64,000 bases of DNA from CAVQBL01 sp963710715. Its GTDB lineage: Bacteria; Pseudomonadota; Gammaproteobacteria; DSM-16500. The position numbers and the translations under genes were made by a program. Within the stretch, counting starts at the first letter, position 1. Every line of letters begins with the position of its first letter. Where the stretch lies: positions 310,001 to 374,000 of the forward strand of contig CAVQBL010000013.1 in the NCBI GenBank assembly GCA_963710715.1, read 5' to 3'. Shown one piece after another: positions 24,164-33,421 of the stretch. The notes under the pieces were generated by a model that ran no database searches, was not told the origin of the DNA, and saw only the letters and a list, made by a program, of their open reading frames with translations.

Positions 24164-27100
24164 TTACCTGAGTAGTTGTGCTGTGGAAGATGAACTAGGC
24201 TGAATTGTGAGTGGTTGCAGTTGTGCTGCAGAAGATGAACTAAGCTGAATTGTAGGTGATTGCCCCGCGAATAATGTAAACTGACTCGAGCTTGCCAATG
24301 GTGTAGTTTCATCACGAGCTGGCCGAGCAGCCATTGCACTATTAAATGCATCAGTCACTTTTTGACGAAAAGTCTCATCTGTTTTCAATGGATTCTTAAA
24401 AAATGGCTGCAGTTCTAGGCTATGCTTTTTAATTAGTTTATCAATAACGGTGTTAATGCTTGTTTCTGTTTCCGAGAGTTTAAGCACGGTTTCTTGAATC
24501 AGTTTTTGTACTGGCACAATGTTTGGATTTGTCTCATTGTATAAAGTGGATGAAGAAAATTCATGAAACTCATGCTTATCAAGTGAGACAAGATAATACT
24601 GTGCTTTGGTCTGAGATCGTGTTGCGGCATCTTCTTTAGAGTCGCTTGATGTGTTAGAAGAGTAGGGATTGTAAAATCCTCCTACTTTGTTAACGATATC
24701 GAGTGGTTTCACAGGATAATTTAATAAGTCTTGCTTATTCCACCCATATGTAAGCTGATTCATATAAAAACCATCAATTTTTGGATTTTTTTGTAAGTAT
24801 TGTTGCGTAAATTCCAGTAGACCATTGAGAATGGCTTTTCTTAAATGATTATCATTACCAAATTTAGTATGCACTTCAAAAAAATTCGCCATTAAAACAA
24901 TTTCTCCCTTACTAGTTTTTGCCAAATATAACCAAATCAGTGCCGCAGGGCGGCCAGTAGTTACGTCAGTGGCGACATGAAATAACATGGCATCATCCAT
25001 TCGACGTTGTACCATTGCTTGAAATTGAGCACCTGTAGTGGCTAGACAGCAGCCTACTTCGTCTCCTAGAAGGAATGTTCTAGGATTATCTTTAGACCAT
25101 TGCTCAATTCTAAAATAACCGGGTTTTATGCTTTTTTTCTTAGATGTAGTTGAAGAGATATTATTTTGAATGAGTGCCAATTGTGATTTGAAATGGTTAG
25201 AAAATTCATAAAATCCATTATTTACAGGCTTGTATTCAGATTCTTCTATTTCTATACAATTCTTTTTTATAATGTTGAGCAAGCCCTGCACATGCTTCTT
25301 TGATAAGACATCGGTAATTTCTTGAGATGATTTAGCATCTTTTTTATGGATTAGATTTTCTAATTCACTTATGCGAGTTAAAATAGCATTTATTCGTTGG
25401 GGAGTTTTGTTTGGTTCTGATGTTTTTGTTTCAGCTTCTGCTTTTTCTAGAATAGATTTTTGTTCGATTTTAGTTTTTTCTTGAAGTTGCAGTATATAAT
25501 TCCAAAGTACGCTATATTGATTATCTAAGTCTAAATCATTTTCACCATTTGGTAATACTACAAATTCATATTTTTCTTTATACTCTAAAGCGATTTCAGG
25601 TGAAACACCATGTGCTGTTAGCTCTTGTCTTATGGCTTGATTATGACGAGCTAAGCTATTAGCAGTATAGTCTTTTTGCTCAGTGTCATGTAAAAATGAA
25701 TTGATATCGCCTGCTGTTAAATCAAGTTTTAAGAGATTTAAAAATACTTTTTGATATGAGTTATTATGCATGTGCTTAGCAGCCGCCGCAAGATTGGTGA
25801 AATCTTCTGGTGGCATGCGCTCAAGCATTTGGTTTATTTGCTGTTCAGTTAACTCTATATTCTCTTCTTTTATAAGTAGGCTTTTGAGTAAAAGTGTGGT
25901 TAACGCATATAAAAAATCTTTTGGCGACTTACCTTCTGCTATTTTCATGCAGAATTTTTCTCGAGTTTCATCCTCTTGGTATATGTCGTAGCCGTGAAGA
26001 TTTAAATTTTCATTTTTTGTTAAAACTCCTAAAATGGTTAAACAAGTTTTAAAAGTATCAATGTCTTTGTCTGTCATTTGCTTCTGTTTATTGAAATAAG
26101 TGGTTAACGAGTCAATTAATTCATTATCCAATGCTGGTAATAATTTTAATAATCTCTCTAATGGTAATAATGAATGACTAACTTGTTTACGAAGGTACTT
26201 TATCGCTGTTATACCCATAATACGTATTAATTGAATCATGGAATCACTATATTGGACAAACAAAAGAAAGATATTTCTCTGATGCTGCGGATTCGCTTTT
26301 TCGTTAATTCGTATGAGTAACTGAAGAAATTTTTCAAATTTATTAAGAAGATCAGGTGAAAAATCATCCATTATCTTTATTTGTAGTAAAGGTGGCGTGC
26401 TTGGTAAAGATGAAGAAGGTAATTTAATTTCTGCTAAAGAATTTTTACCTATGATTTTAAGTAACCGAGGTAAAATTTTAGAATTATAATCAAGTCGAAA
26501 TGAACCTTCAACATCGGGAATTTCTTTACCATCTAATACTTTCATGCTAGCTTCATAACCATGTCGGTAAGCCATGTCATTTTCACAAGCTTGTGGATCT
26601 GTCAGACGAAAGTCTATTTTTGCTATAATTTCTTTTAATTCACCAGGCTGTAATGATTCATCGATGAGCACATCAAAAAGCGTGCTAACATGTGCTAGCA
26701 TCAAATCTATGCCGCGTGTTTTTTCGCCAAAGTGACAATAAGCATTATGATATGCTTTAAGGCAGCTGATCACAAACTGAGTTTTATCTGGATATTTTGT
26801 TTTAACAAGCTTAATTAATTTAATAAATTCATCTTCTGAGATTAATTTGTCCCCCAAACTCTTTACTACTTGGCATAAAAAATCTGAGAGTTCTTTTTCG
26901 TGAGCACTCTTTTCTTCTGATTCTGATTCAAAGTAAGGTGATTTTTTACGAAAGATTTTTTTACCCATCTGAATTAGCGTATTTGTATAATATTCTAATC
27001 TAGATATTGCCTTGATTTGTTCGCATTGTCGAAATAATTCAGCCGCTTTTTCTGACGTAGGGTTTTTTGATTCTTCCTGGAGAGATTTGGATGATTGCTT

Positions 27101-27535
27101 AGCTAAATAGTCAGCTGTTATGCTTGGGGTGATCACCTTTGCTAATTTAAATAGATTGTCAGGTAATTTTTGCAGCGTTTTATCTACTGCTGACAAGATA
27201 TCAAGTTGTTTCTGAGGGTCTTTTTGTGCATGTCTCTGGATTAAAATGTCACTTATGTAAATTAAATGACTAACTAATTCTGGGAGCACATTGCTATTAA
27301 AATTATTGTCAATATCATTATTATCATTACTATCGGGAAGTAAAGAGCTAATAGTAGTTTGCAGTAATTGGAATTCATTAAGAGGTAAGTAAGTTGTGCG
27401 TGTTTTTATGAATTCTAAGTGACTATAGAGATACGCAAGAGTGTAATATGTATTAGCCTGATTTTCGTCGAGTTGATTACTTAGATACAATTCGTTAATA
27501 AAGGCATTAACTTTCGATAAATTTTTTCTTAGCAT
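24164..27535 (-). CDS. 1123-residue helical protein, PmrA-box-preceded candidate effector
   Basis: A large soluble, mostly helical protein with no signal peptide. Residues about 1-790 are charged helices. Residues about 810-1000 form a compact alpha/beta-looking region (FLLGDEVGCCLATTGAQF, AMLFHVATDVTTGRPAALIW, IVLMANFFEVHTKFGN, GFYMNQLTYGWNKQDLLNYP). Its alternation of strands and conserved-looking aromatic and Gly positions is reminiscent of acyltransferase (GNAT-type) folds; this is a guess. The C-terminus is a low-complexity Ser/Thr/Gln tail containing a duplicated unit (TIQLSSSSAAQL, TIQPSSSSTAQL). A PmrA box lies 46 bp before the start. Candidate Dot/Icm substrate by size, tail and promoter. 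Confidence 0.7.
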   Translation of the reverse strand: MLRKNLSKVNAFINELYLSNQLDENQANTYYTLAYLYSHLEFIKTRTTYLPLNEFQLLQTTISSLLPDSNDNNDIDNNFNSNVLPELVSHLIYISDILIQRHAQKDPQKQLDILSAVDKTLQKLPDNLFKLAKVITPSITADYLAKQSSKSLQEESKNPTSEKAAELFRQCEQIKAISRLEYYTNTLIQMGKKIFRKKSPYFESESEEKSAHEKELSDFLCQVVKSLGDKLISEDEFIKLIKLVKTKYPDKTQFVISCLKAYHNAYCHFGEKTRGIDLMLAHVSTLFDVLIDESLQPGELKEIIAKIDFRLTDPQACENDMAYRHGYEASMKVLDGKEIPDVEGSFRLDYNSKILPRLLKIIGKNSLAEIKLPSSSLPSTPPLLQIKIMDDFSPDLLNKFEKFLQLLIRINEKANPQHQRNIFLLFVQYSDSMIQLIRIMGITAIKYLRKQVSHSLLPLERLLKLLPALDNELIDSLTTYFNKQKQMTDKDIDTFKTCLTILGVLTKNENLNLHGYDIYQEDETREKFCMKIAEGKSPKDFLYALTTLLLKSLLIKEENIELTEQQINQMLERMPPEDFTNLAAAAKHMHNNSYQKVFLNLLKLDLTAGDINSFLHDTEQKDYTANSLARHNQAIRQELTAHGVSPEIALEYKEKYEFVVLPNGENDLDLDNQYSVLWNYILQLQEKTKIEQKSILEKAEAETKTSEPNKTPQRINAILTRISELENLIHKKDAKSSQEITDVLSKKHVQGLLNIIKKNCIEIEESEYKPVNNGFYEFSNHFKSQLALIQNNISSTTSKKKSIKPGYFRIEQWSKDNPRTFLLGDEVGCCLATTGAQFQAMVQRRMDDAMLFHVATDVTTGRPAALIWLYLAKTSKGEIVLMANFFEVHTKFGNDNHLRKAILNGLLEFTQQYLQKNPKIDGFYMNQLTYGWNKQDLLNYPVKPLDIVNKVGGFYNPYSSNTSSDSKEDAATRSQTKAQYYLVSLDKHEFHEFSSSTLYNETNPNIVPVQKLIQETVLKLSETETSINTVIDKLIKKHSLELQPFFKNPLKTDETFRQKVTDAFNSAMAARPARDETTPLASSSQFTLFAGQSPTIQLSSSSAAQLQPLTIQPSSSSTAQLLR

Positions 27536-27580
27536 GATGAAGCTCCTCTGAAATGTTGGTCTTTATTTTATATATTTATT

Positions 27581-27597
27581 CTTAAGAAAACCTTAAG
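27581..27597 (-). promoter_or_regulatory. PmrA box upstream of the 1123-residue protein
   Basis: CTTAAG-AAAAC-CTTAAG matches YTTAAK-N5-YTTAAK on both strands. On the minus strand TAAAAT follows 10 bases after the box, a plausible -10 element. Confidence 0.7.
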
Positions 27598-27624
27598 AAT
27601 CCCTTTCTTTTGTCTACAGGGTCG

Positions 27625-27662
27625 AGTATCAAATTAAATTTAATCCCTCACCATTTTCAAAA
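27625..27662 (+). repeat. 38-bp direct repeat, right copy
   Basis: AGTATCAAATTAAATTTAAT followed by CCCTCACCATTTTCAAAA. It lies between the two divergent PmrA boxes. Translated in the same frame as the left copy it gives SIKLNLIPHHFQK. Confidence 0.75.
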
Positions 27663-27678
27663 AAAAACAGCACATATC

Positions 27679-27711
27679 CTTAATAATTCCTTAAGGCTGA
27701 ACTGCTATAAT
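27679..27711 (+). promoter_or_regulatory. PmrA box and -10 element of the 141-codon ORF region
   Basis: CTTAAT-AATTC-CTTAAG (27679-27695) is followed after 10 bases by TATAAT (27706-27711). The predicted transcript starts near 27718, ahead of the ATG at 27744. Confidence 0.7.
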
Positions 27712-27743
27712 TCTCTGCAATAAAATAATTTCTGAGGATGGTT

Positions 27744-28163
27744 ATGTCACGGCCACATGAACGCGTTGAAAACTTGTTATTTCCGATACCTAAATTACGA
27801 AAAAAACTGTATGCTGCTGCACGAAACAAATCTCTAACAACGTTTCAAAAAATGGAGAAAGAATTACGTGATATAGAAGCTGGCTTAAAAGTAGAAGCTA
27901 ACATGTTTGGTGATCTTCTACCATCTGATCTATATAACTATAATCAGTATCCCCTTGATACAAGCCGAGAAATATCCAAAAAAATAGTAACAGCAATAAA
28001 TGAAGTAACAAAAACAATAAAAAATGCTACAAACATATGCCGTCAAGAGTGTCGCAAAGCTGGGATGATTACACAACTTTTTAGGTTTTTTTGGCATGCA
28101 TCAACAAATCAATCGAGCACTGATTCGCTAGGGGTTTTGCAAAGGACATGGCAGCGCCTATAA
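27744..28163 (+). CDS. Small helical protein of unknown function, PmrA-box-preceded
   Basis: 139 residues from the ATG at 27744 (MSRPHERVENLLFPIPKLRK). This start is preferred over the ATG six bases earlier because GAGG is then seven bases away. The protein is basic and helical (a KMEKELRDIEAGLKVEANMF helix, then ISKKIVTAINEVTKTIKNAT) with an aromatic-rich C-terminus (LFRFFWHASTNQSS). No family is recognised. It is divergent from the 1123-residue gene and shares a 200-bp regulatory region with it; it runs convergently into gatB with 3 bp between stops. Confidence 0.65.
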   Translation: MSRPHERVENLLFPIPKLRKKLYAAARNKSLTTFQKMEKELRDIEAGLKVEANMFGDLLPSDLYNYNQYPLDTSREISKKIVTAINEVTKTIKNATNICRQECRKAGMITQLFRFFWHASTNQSSTDSLGVLQRTWQRL

Positions 28164-28166
28164 GGT

Positions 28167-29606
28167 TCAGCTCTGACTCAACTTTTTCTTCAACAACTCA
28201 TTCAACTGCTGCGGATTGAGTTTGCCGCCGGATTCTTTCATGGCTTGACCGACAAAAAAACCAAATAATTTTTCTTTGCCGGCGCGATACTCAGCAACGT
28301 GTTCTGGATTGGCAGCGAGAATTTTGTCGACTAATGTTTCGATAGCGCCAGTGTCAGTGACTTGTTTTAAACTGCGCTTTTCAATAATGTGATCCACATC
28401 ACCTTCTTTATTCCACAGTGCTTCGAAAATAGTTTTCGCGATTTTTCCTGAAATCGTATTATCAGCAATGCGCTGAATTAACTTGCCTAACTGTTCTGCA
28501 GGCACAGGGCTTTTTTCAATGTCGATATCGGCTTTGTTTAATGCAGCAGATAAATCACCCATGACCCAATTAGCAGATAATTTAGCTTGAGCACAGGATT
28601 GTTTTACGACGGTTTCATAATAATCCGCAAGCGCGCGGCTGCTGACTAAAACGCTGGCATCATAAGCGCTTAATTCATAATATTGCATAAACCGCTGACG
28701 TTTTTGTTCGGGTAGTTCAGGTAATTCACGACGCACTGCTGCAATCATTTCTTCGGTGACATTTAAGGGTAATAAATCAGGATCAGGAAAATAGCGATAA
28801 TCATTTGCTTCTTCTTTGCTGCGCATAAGGCGAGTTTCATTTTTTTCTGAATCGTATAAGCGAGTTTCTTGCCTCACTTTACCGCCGCTTTCGATGAGAG
28901 CGATTTGTCGTTCCACTTCATAATTAATTGCACGTTCAATAAAGCGAAATGAATTAATATTTTTTAATTCGGTACGTGTACCTAGCTTTGGATCGCCTTT
29001 GTGTCGCACAGAAACATTGGCATCGCAACGGAAAGATCCTTCTTGCATATTACCATCGCAAATTTCTAAATAACGTACGAGTGAGTGCAGCGCTTTCAAA
29101 TAAGCAATGGCTTCTTTGGCAGAGCGCATGTCAGGTTCAGAAACAATCTCGAGTAAAGGTGTTCCAGCGCGATTTAAGTCAATGCCAGAGAGACCGATAA
29201 AGCCTTCATGCAATGATTTACCAGCATCTTCTTCCAAATGTGCGCGCGTAATGCGTATTTTGCGGCTGGTGCCATCTTCGAGTGGAATTTCAACTTCACC
29301 GCGACCGACGACAGGTAATTCATATTGGCTGATTTGATAGCCTTTCGGTAAATCAGGATAAAAATAATTTTTACGTGCGAAGATGGATTTTTTTGAAATT
29401 TCAGCACCGACACCTAAACCAAAGCGTATTGCCATGCGTACAACATCTTTATTGAGTACTGGCAATACGCCCGGAAATCCTAAATCGATAGCGCATGCTT
29501 GAGTATTAGGTTCAGCACCAAATGCAGTAGGCGCTCCCGAAAAAATTTTACTTTCAGTGGAAAGTTGCGCATGAACTTCTAAACCAATGACTGTTTCCCA
29601 TTCCAT
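28167..29606 (-). CDS. gatB: Asp/Glu-tRNA(Asn/Gln) amidotransferase subunit B
   Basis: 479 residues. MEWETVIGLEVHAQLSTESK, the FPGVLPVLN segment, YFYPDLPKGYQISQYELP and RCDANVSVRHKG are the standard GatB blocks, with the helical YqeY-like tail domain at the C-terminus. GatCAB converts misacylated Glu-tRNA-Gln (or Asp-tRNA-Asn) to the correct amidated form. It is the last gene of gatCAB, 3 bp after gatA. Confidence 0.97.
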   Translation of the reverse strand: MEWETVIGLEVHAQLSTESKIFSGAPTAFGAEPNTQACAIDLGFPGVLPVLNKDVVRMAIRFGLGVGAEISKKSIFARKNYFYPDLPKGYQISQYELPVVGRGEVEIPLEDGTSRKIRITRAHLEEDAGKSLHEGFIGLSGIDLNRAGTPLLEIVSEPDMRSAKEAIAYLKALHSLVRYLEICDGNMQEGSFRCDANVSVRHKGDPKLGTRTELKNINSFRFIERAINYEVERQIALIESGGKVRQETRLYDSEKNETRLMRSKEEANDYRYFPDPDLLPLNVTEEMIAAVRRELPELPEQKRQRFMQYYELSAYDASVLVSSRALADYYETVVKQSCAQAKLSANWVMGDLSAALNKADIDIEKSPVPAEQLGKLIQRIADNTISGKIAKTIFEALWNKEGDVDHIIEKRSLKQVTDTGAIETLVDKILAANPEHVAEYRAGKEKLFGFFVGQAMKESGGKLNPQQLNELLKKKLSQS

Positions 29607-29609
29607 ATT

Positions 29610-31061
29610 TCAAAACCCCTTCGGTGCCTGTTTATGCCAGTCAGTTATTTTTTGATAACTGTGTGCAATGTTAAGTAAGCGTGCTTCTGAAAAATAATTA
29701 CCAATCAGTTGCATCCCGACGGGTAATCCATTGGCAAATCCCGCTGGAATGGACATGCCAGGTAAACCCGCTAAATTAACTGCAATCGTATAAATGTCAG
29801 ATAAATACATACTGACAGGGTCACTGGTTTTTTCACCCAGTTTGAATGCAGTCGTAGGAGAGGTGGGTCCCATGATCACATCTACATTTTTAAATGCTTC
29901 TACAAAATCATTGCGAATTAAGCCGCGGATTTTAAGTGCTTTGAGATAATAAGCATCATAATATCCTGCTGAAAGTGCATACGTACCAATCATGATGCGA
30001 CGTTTGACTTCATTGCCAAATCCTTCACTGCGCGAACGTTTATAAAGGTCTTCTAAATCCTTTGGATTTTTGCAACGATATCCATAACGGACTCCATCAA
30101 AGCGAGCCAGATTGGATGAACATTCTGCTGGCGCGACGATGTAATAAGCAGGAATAGAAAGCGGACTATTCGGTAAACTGATTTCTTTTACCGTTGCTCC
30201 TAGTTTTTCATATTCTTTCACAGCGGTATGAATGATTTTTGCAATTTCATTATCTAAACCGGCATTGAAATATTCTTTAGGCAAACCTATGCGTAAACCT
30301 TTTAAAGAATCATTCAGAGTTAATGCGTAGTCGGGTACGGGAGCATTAACACTGGTTGAATCACGCTCGTCAAAACCTGCCATGACATTTAAAAGCAATG
30401 CGAGGTCTTCTGTGCTTCTGGCTAAAATGCCGCCTTGATCTAAGCTGGAAGCGAAAGCAATCATACCGTAGCGCGAAACTCTACCGTAGGTGGGTTTTAT
30501 TCCTGAAATACCAGAGAGAGAAGCAGGCTGACGAATAGAGCCACCGGTATCTGTTCCTGTAGCAGCAGGGGTTAAGTAAGCAGCGACAGCTGCAGCTGAA
30601 CCTCCAGAAGATCCTCCCGGGACACGTTCTAAGTCCCAGGGATTTTTAACCGGGCCGTAATAACTATTTTCATTGGATGAACCCATCGCAAATTCATCCA
30701 TATTCGTTTTGCCGAGTAAAACAGTGTCTGCTGCATTGAAGCGTTCTACCGTCGTTGCGTTGTAAGGAGAAATAAAATTATCGAGTATTTTCGAGCCGCA
30801 ACTGGTTTTAATTCCTTGCGTGCAGAAAATATCTTTTTGTGCGATAGGGATACCAGTCAGTGGACCGCCTTTACCTTTTGCAAGTTTTTCATCGGCTTGT
30901 TTTGCTTGCTGCAATGCAATATCTGTGGTGACAGTGATAAAGCTATTTAATTTTTTATCGAATTTTTCAATGCGATCGAGAAAAGATTTCGTGAGCTCGA
31001 CACTGGATATTTTTTTTGTGTTTAATTCTTTGGACAACTCAGCAATAGTTTTGTATGACAT
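29610..31061 (-). CDS. gatA: Asp/Glu-tRNA(Asn/Gln) amidotransferase subunit A
   Basis: 483-residue amidase-signature enzyme that releases ammonia from glutamine for GatB. The Ser-cis-Ser-Lys triad is visible: the lysine in GIPIAQKDIF, and the serines in PGGSSGGSAAAVAA and TGTDTGGSIRQPAS. Located between gatC (2 bp upstream) and gatB. Confidence 0.97.
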   Translation of the reverse strand: MSYKTIAELSKELNTKKISSVELTKSFLDRIEKFDKKLNSFITVTTDIALQQAKQADEKLAKGKGGPLTGIPIAQKDIFCTQGIKTSCGSKILDNFISPYNATTVERFNAADTVLLGKTNMDEFAMGSSNENSYYGPVKNPWDLERVPGGSSGGSAAAVAAYLTPAATGTDTGGSIRQPASLSGISGIKPTYGRVSRYGMIAFASSLDQGGILARSTEDLALLLNVMAGFDERDSTSVNAPVPDYALTLNDSLKGLRIGLPKEYFNAGLDNEIAKIIHTAVKEYEKLGATVKEISLPNSPLSIPAYYIVAPAECSSNLARFDGVRYGYRCKNPKDLEDLYKRSRSEGFGNEVKRRIMIGTYALSAGYYDAYYLKALKIRGLIRNDFVEAFKNVDVIMGPTSPTTAFKLGEKTSDPVSMYLSDIYTIAVNLAGLPGMSIPAGFANGLPVGMQLIGNYFSEARLLNIAHSYQKITDWHKQAPKGF

Positions 31062-31063
31062 AT

Positions 31064-31357
31064 CTATTCACCTTCAATGACTTGAGGGACGAGATAAAGG
31101 CCTGCTTCGACTTGTGGAGCAATGGCTTGAAAAGCATCGCGTTGATTATGCTCAGTAATTTTATCCTCGCGCAAACGCTGGCTTAAGTCTAAAGGATGTG
31201 CTTGTGGTACCACGTGAGAAGTATCTACTTGGTTCATTTGTTCAACTAAATCAAGGATATTAGAGAGTTGTTGTGTGTAAAGGGTTACATCTGCTTCAGG
31301 CATATTGAGTCGGGCAAGATGGGCAATTTTTTTAACATCAGCAGCGGTTAATGTCAT
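31064..31357 (-). CDS. gatC: Asp/Glu-tRNA(Asn/Gln) amidotransferase subunit C
   Basis: 97 residues: MTLTAADVKKIAHLARLNMP, followed by the LSNILDLVEQMNQVDTSHV helix and the LREDKITEHNQRDAFQAIAP tail. It stabilises GatA. First gene of the operon, divergent from mreB. A fragment GCTCGCAATGACAG in the gap to mreB is a remnant of the dispersed palindromic repeats. Confidence 0.95.
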   Translation of the reverse strand: MTLTAADVKKIAHLARLNMPEADVTLYTQQLSNILDLVEQMNQVDTSHVVPQAHPLDLSQRLREDKITEHNQRDAFQAIAPQVEAGLYLVPQVIEGE

Positions 31358-31505
31358 GAGTGGTGGGCTCCAATTAGAGGTGAAATTATACTGTTTAGGC
31401 GCAGAGCTCGCAATGACAGTTTTAAAACCACAGGATCTAGTGGCTAGTTTAATTGTTATCTATTAAAATAAGCGTTTTACCCACTAGAGGAAGAGTGCCA
31501 CAGCT

Positions 31506-32549
31506 ATGTTGAAACTAATACGCGGTTATTTTTCGAACGATTTGTCAATTGATTTAGGGACAGCGAATACGCTGATTTATGTGCGGGGCGTCGGTATCGT
31601 GCTAAACGAACCCTCAGTAGTGGCTATTCGCCAATCTCCTGGGTCTAACCAAAAGCATGTGGCAGCAGTGGGTAGCGAAGCAAAGCTCATGGTAGGTCGT
31701 ACACCTGGCAATATTACTGCCATCAGACCAATGAAAGATGGTGTTATTGCTGATTTTCACGTTACCGAGAAGATGTTACAGCACTTTATTAACAAAGTGC
31801 ATGAAAACCGCTTTCTACGCCCAAGTCCGCGTGTATTGGTATGTGTTCCATGTGGGTCAACTCAAGTTGAACGTCGAGCGATTCGCGAATCTGCAATCAG
31901 CGCGGGTGCGCGAGAAGTATACCTCTTGGAAGAACCCATGGCTGCAGCGATGGGTGCGGGTATGCCAGTCGACGAAGCACGTGGTTCAATGGTGGTGGAC
32001 ATTGGTGGCGGCACCACTGAAGTGGCTATTATTTCTTTAAGTGGCATTGTTTATTCTGCTTCTGTGCGCATTGGTGGTGACCGTTTTGATGAAGCCATCG
32101 TCAACTATGTGCGTCGTAATTACGGTATTTTAATCGGTGAATCGACTGCGGAACGTATTAAACAAGAGGTAGGCTCTGCTTACCCAGCAAATGAAGTATT
32201 AGAAATGGAAGTGAGAGGTCGTAATCTTGCCGAAGGCGTGCCAAGAAGTTTTACATTGAATAGCAATGAAGTTTTAGAAGCTTTGCAAGAGCCTTTATCG
32301 GGTATTTTAGGTGCAGTGCGTGCAGCATTAGAACAAGCTCCACCTGAACTTGCAGCGGATATTGCTGAGCGCGGTATGGTATTAACGGGTGGTGGTGCGC
32401 TGCTGCGTAATATTGATCGCTTATTTATGGAAGAAACGGGGCTACCTGTCATTATTGCCGATGAACCATTAACCTGCGTTGCTCGCGGTGGTGGTAAAGC
32501 GTTAGAAATGGTTGATACGATGAGTGTGGATTTCTTGTCGAGGGAGTAG
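31506..32549 (+). CDS. mreB: Rod-shape actin-like protein MreB
   Basis: 347 residues with the actin-fold nucleotide motifs: NDLSIDLGTANTLIYVRGVG, VDIGGGTTEVAIISLSGIV, and VLTGGGALLRNIDRLF. It forms membrane-bound filaments that guide lateral wall synthesis. AGGAAGAG precedes the ATG. It heads mreBCD. Confidence 0.98.
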   Translation: MLKLIRGYFSNDLSIDLGTANTLIYVRGVGIVLNEPSVVAIRQSPGSNQKHVAAVGSEAKLMVGRTPGNITAIRPMKDGVIADFHVTEKMLQHFINKVHENRFLRPSPRVLVCVPCGSTQVERRAIRESAISAGAREVYLLEEPMAAAMGAGMPVDEARGSMVVDIGGGTTEVAIISLSGIVYSASVRIGGDRFDEAIVNYVRRNYGILIGESTAERIKQEVGSAYPANEVLEMEVRGRNLAEGVPRSFTLNSNEVLEALQEPLSGILGAVRAALEQAPPELAADIAERGMVLTGGGALLRNIDRLFMEETGLPVIIADEPLTCVARGGGKALEMVDTMSVDFLSRE

Positions 32550-32565
32550 CATAGGAGTCTAATTT

Positions 32566-33414
32566 ATCAAACTTATTTTCACCAAAGGCTACCAATCAGG
32601 CACGCGTTTATTATTTTTGGCGGTGCTTGCTATTGTCTTGATGGTGCTGGATAAACGCATTGCGGGTGTGCAGCACATACGCACAGCATTATCTATGCCA
32701 TTGGCTCCACTGCAGTATCTTGTGAGTTGGCCAATGAATTTCATTGATACACTCGGTGATGCGATGAGCAGTCATGATGCGCTTGTCAAAGAAAACCTTG
32801 ATCTTAAAGCAAAACAATTATTACTGAATGCGCAAGTGCAGCGCTTATTGGCAATCGAATCCGAAAATAATCAACTCAAAGCCTTGTTGCGCTCTTCTTC
32901 GCAAGTGCGAGGAAAAGTATTAGTCGCGCAGTTATTAGCAGTTGATTCGGATCCTTTTGTGAATCAGGTGATAGTCAATAAAGGAAGTTCAGAAGGAGTT
33001 TTTGTCGGTCAACCTGTACTTGATGCAAATGGAGTAATGGGTCAAGTGATTCAGGTAGGACCATTGAATAGCCGTGTTTTATTGATTAGTGATACACATA
33101 GCGGTGTGCCTATACAAAATACTCGCAATGGTGTACGTGGTATTGCCACAGGCGACAGCTACTCAGGTAAACTTCACTTAGTGAATGTACCGCAAACAGT
33201 TGATATTAAGGTAGGCGATATTTTGGTGACATCTGGGTTGGGTGAACATTACCCTGAAGGATACCCCGTTGGCCAAGTTGTTTCAGTTGTAAAAGATCCT
33301 GGATTACAGTTCGCTACCATTGAAGTACAACCTAGCGCGCACTTAGATAGAAATCGGCAAGTTCTGCTGATTTGGCCAAGCCAAAAAGAACAAGCACGCG
33401 CGAATTTAAGGTGA
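32566..33414 (+). CDS. mreC: Rod-shape protein MreC, apparently started at ATC
   Basis: Membrane-anchored periplasmic scaffold of the elongasome. The frame encodes IKLIFTKGYQSGTRLLFLAV at the N-terminus, as expected for the cytoplasmic tail and membrane anchor of MreC, but there is no ATG, GTG or TTG before TTG 32617, which would cut into the anchor and has no ribosome-binding site. AGGAG (32553-32557) lies eight bases before ATC at 32566, so ATC is the most likely start; a base error for ATG is the alternative. The coiled coil (residues about 65-105) and the beta-domains (VDSDPFVNQVIVNKG onward) are intact; about 282 residues. Confidence 0.85.
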   Translation: MKLIFTKGYQSGTRLLFLAVLAIVLMVLDKRIAGVQHIRTALSMPLAPLQYLVSWPMNFIDTLGDAMSSHDALVKENLDLKAKQLLLNAQVQRLLAIESENNQLKALLRSSSQVRGKVLVAQLLAVDSDPFVNQVIVNKGSSEGVFVGQPVLDANGVMGQVIQVGPLNSRVLLISDTHSGVPIQNTRNGVRGIATGDSYSGKLHLVNVPQTVDIKVGDILVTSGLGEHYPEGYPVGQVVSVVKDPGLQFATIEVQPSAHLDRNRQVLLIWPSQKEQARANLR

Positions 33415-33421
33415 TCAACAT

